NCBI GenBank assembly: GCA_018669795.1
Contig: JABHSQ010000006.1
Coordinates: forward strand, 62,001 to 126,000
Direction of reading: 5' to 3'
Length of the DNA: 64,000 nt
Origin: Flavobacteriaceae bacterium
GTDB taxonomy: Bacteria > Bacteroidota > Bacteroidia > Flavobacteriales > Flavobacteriaceae
The notes beneath the pieces were generated by a model that was not told where the DNA came from, ran no database searches, and saw only the letters and a program-made list of their open reading frames with translations. The translations under genes and the position numbers were made by a program. The stretch's first letter is position 1; each line of letters starts with the position of its first letter. Shown in pieces: positions 63,440 through 64,000 of this stretch.

Positions 63440-64000
63440 ATGAAAAGAGTAGGAACCATAATCACTTTAGCGGTTATTGTAATATTATTTATAGTAGGGA
63501 TACGATATATTTATTTAAAAGATCAAAAAGATCCCGTAGTATATCAAACACAAAACCCCACAACAGAAACCATCATTAAAAAAACAATGGCTACTGGAAG
63601 CATCGTGCCAAAAGAAGAAGTATTAATCAAACCAAATATTTCTGGAATTATAGATGAAATATTTGTGGAAGCTGGTGATTTTATTGACTCTGGAGATCTT
63701 ATTGCAAAGGTTAAAGTAGTACCAAATGTTTCTTCATTAAACAGTGCCAAAAACAATATAAATAGCATAAGTACTCAAGTAGAAACTGCACGATTGGCAT
63801 TTAAAAATCAAGAAAATATTTACAATAGACAAAAAGGACTTTTTGAAAAAGGAGTGATTTCAGCAAATGAGTTTGATACCGCACAGTTATCTTATGATCA
63901 AACACAACAAAGATACAAGCAAGAGCAAATTAGTTTAACAAATGCACGTCAAAACTATGATATTGTAAAAACAGGAACTACGAGTGGCATGGGTGCCGCT
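63440..64000 (+). CDS. Membrane-fusion (HlyD/MacA-type) protein, C-terminus outside window
   Basis: The first 187 residues are visible. A signal-anchor helix (TIITLAVIVILFIVGIRYIY) is followed by the first half of the lipoyl domain (TMATGSIVPKEEVLIKPNIS, then GIIDEIFVEAGDFIDSGDLI), and a long alpha-hairpin from about residue 105 (ARLAFKNQENIYNRQKGLFE, then KGVISANEFDTAQLSYDQTQ). It bridges the permeases and an outer-membrane channel. It starts 31 bases after the second permease gene and belongs to the same operon. Confidence 0.9.
   Translation, partial: MKRVGTIITLAVIVILFIVGIRYIYLKDQKDPVVYQTQNPTTETIIKKTMATGSIVPKEEVLIKPNISGIIDEIFVEAGDFIDSGDLIAKVKVVPNVSSLNSAKNNINSISTQVETARLAFKNQENIYNRQKGLFEKGVISANEFDTAQLSYDQTQQRYKQEQISLTNARQNYDIVKTGTTSGMGAA

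Overview
The window looks like a chromosomal segment of a marine-type member of the Flavobacteriaceae (phylum Bacteroidota). Supporting signs are low G+C content, promoters of the Bacteroidota type (TTG about 19-20 bases before TAnnTTTG), a type IX secretion translocon gene (sprA), alternative complex III followed by a heme-copper oxidase, SPOR, DUF2723 and DUF5916 proteins, and a zeaxanthin-type carotenoid operon. No rRNA, CRISPR array, insertion sequence or integrase was seen. There is one tRNA, tRNA-Gln(UUG).

Layout. 1-8.6 kb: a nucleotidyltransferase (cut by the window edge), polA, a GH92 mannosidase lipoprotein, a convergent glycosylasparaginase and a one-cysteine thioredoxin-like protein. 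Two decayed genes sit in the gaps: a type IX sorting-domain tail and a polysaccharide deacetylase. 8.9-12.5 kb: a large DUF2723 (GT117-type) membrane protein and tRNA-Gln. 12.5-22.8 kb: a photoprotection block made of two divergent operons. The leftward operon holds CIA30, an NmrA/DUF2867 protein, a photolyase, an SDR and a small ORF. Rightward come a MerR/B12-binding regulator of the CarH/LitR type and then crtI-crtB-unknown-crtZ-lycopene cyclase-SRPBCC. 22.8-28.5 kb: a universal stress protein and rimP-nusA-infB. 29-40.5 kb: actABCDEF-coxB-coxA, the quinol-to-oxygen electron transport chain. 40.5-54.7 kb: DUF5916, ruvB, queG, a decayed stretch, ruvA, sprA, gcvH, a VanZ-like protein and a TonB-like protein. 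54.9-60.1 kb: ctaB, two subunit III genes, subunit IV, a SCO protein and small accessory membrane proteins, which complete the oxidase assembly set. 60.2-64 kb: a MacB-type ABC exporter with a membrane-fusion protein cut by the right edge.

The most interesting part is 12.4-22.8 kb. The 3' end of tRNA-Gln (13 bases) is repeated exactly at 22793-22805, directly before a hairpin terminator. This is what is expected if the whole block once entered at the tRNA. Inside it, the promoters of the photolyase operon and of the crt operon carry the same dyad: TGTTTAAYA, 12 bases, then the inverse. The gene between them encodes a regulator with the W-x9-EH and E-x-H-x-x-G marks of cobalamin photoreceptors, although the residue expected to be the light-state upper His ligand is Gln. 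Together these suggest a mobile, light-switched regulon that pairs DNA repair with pigment synthesis and includes several proteins of unknown job.

All calls come from reading the sequence and from memory of protein families. No database search was run.
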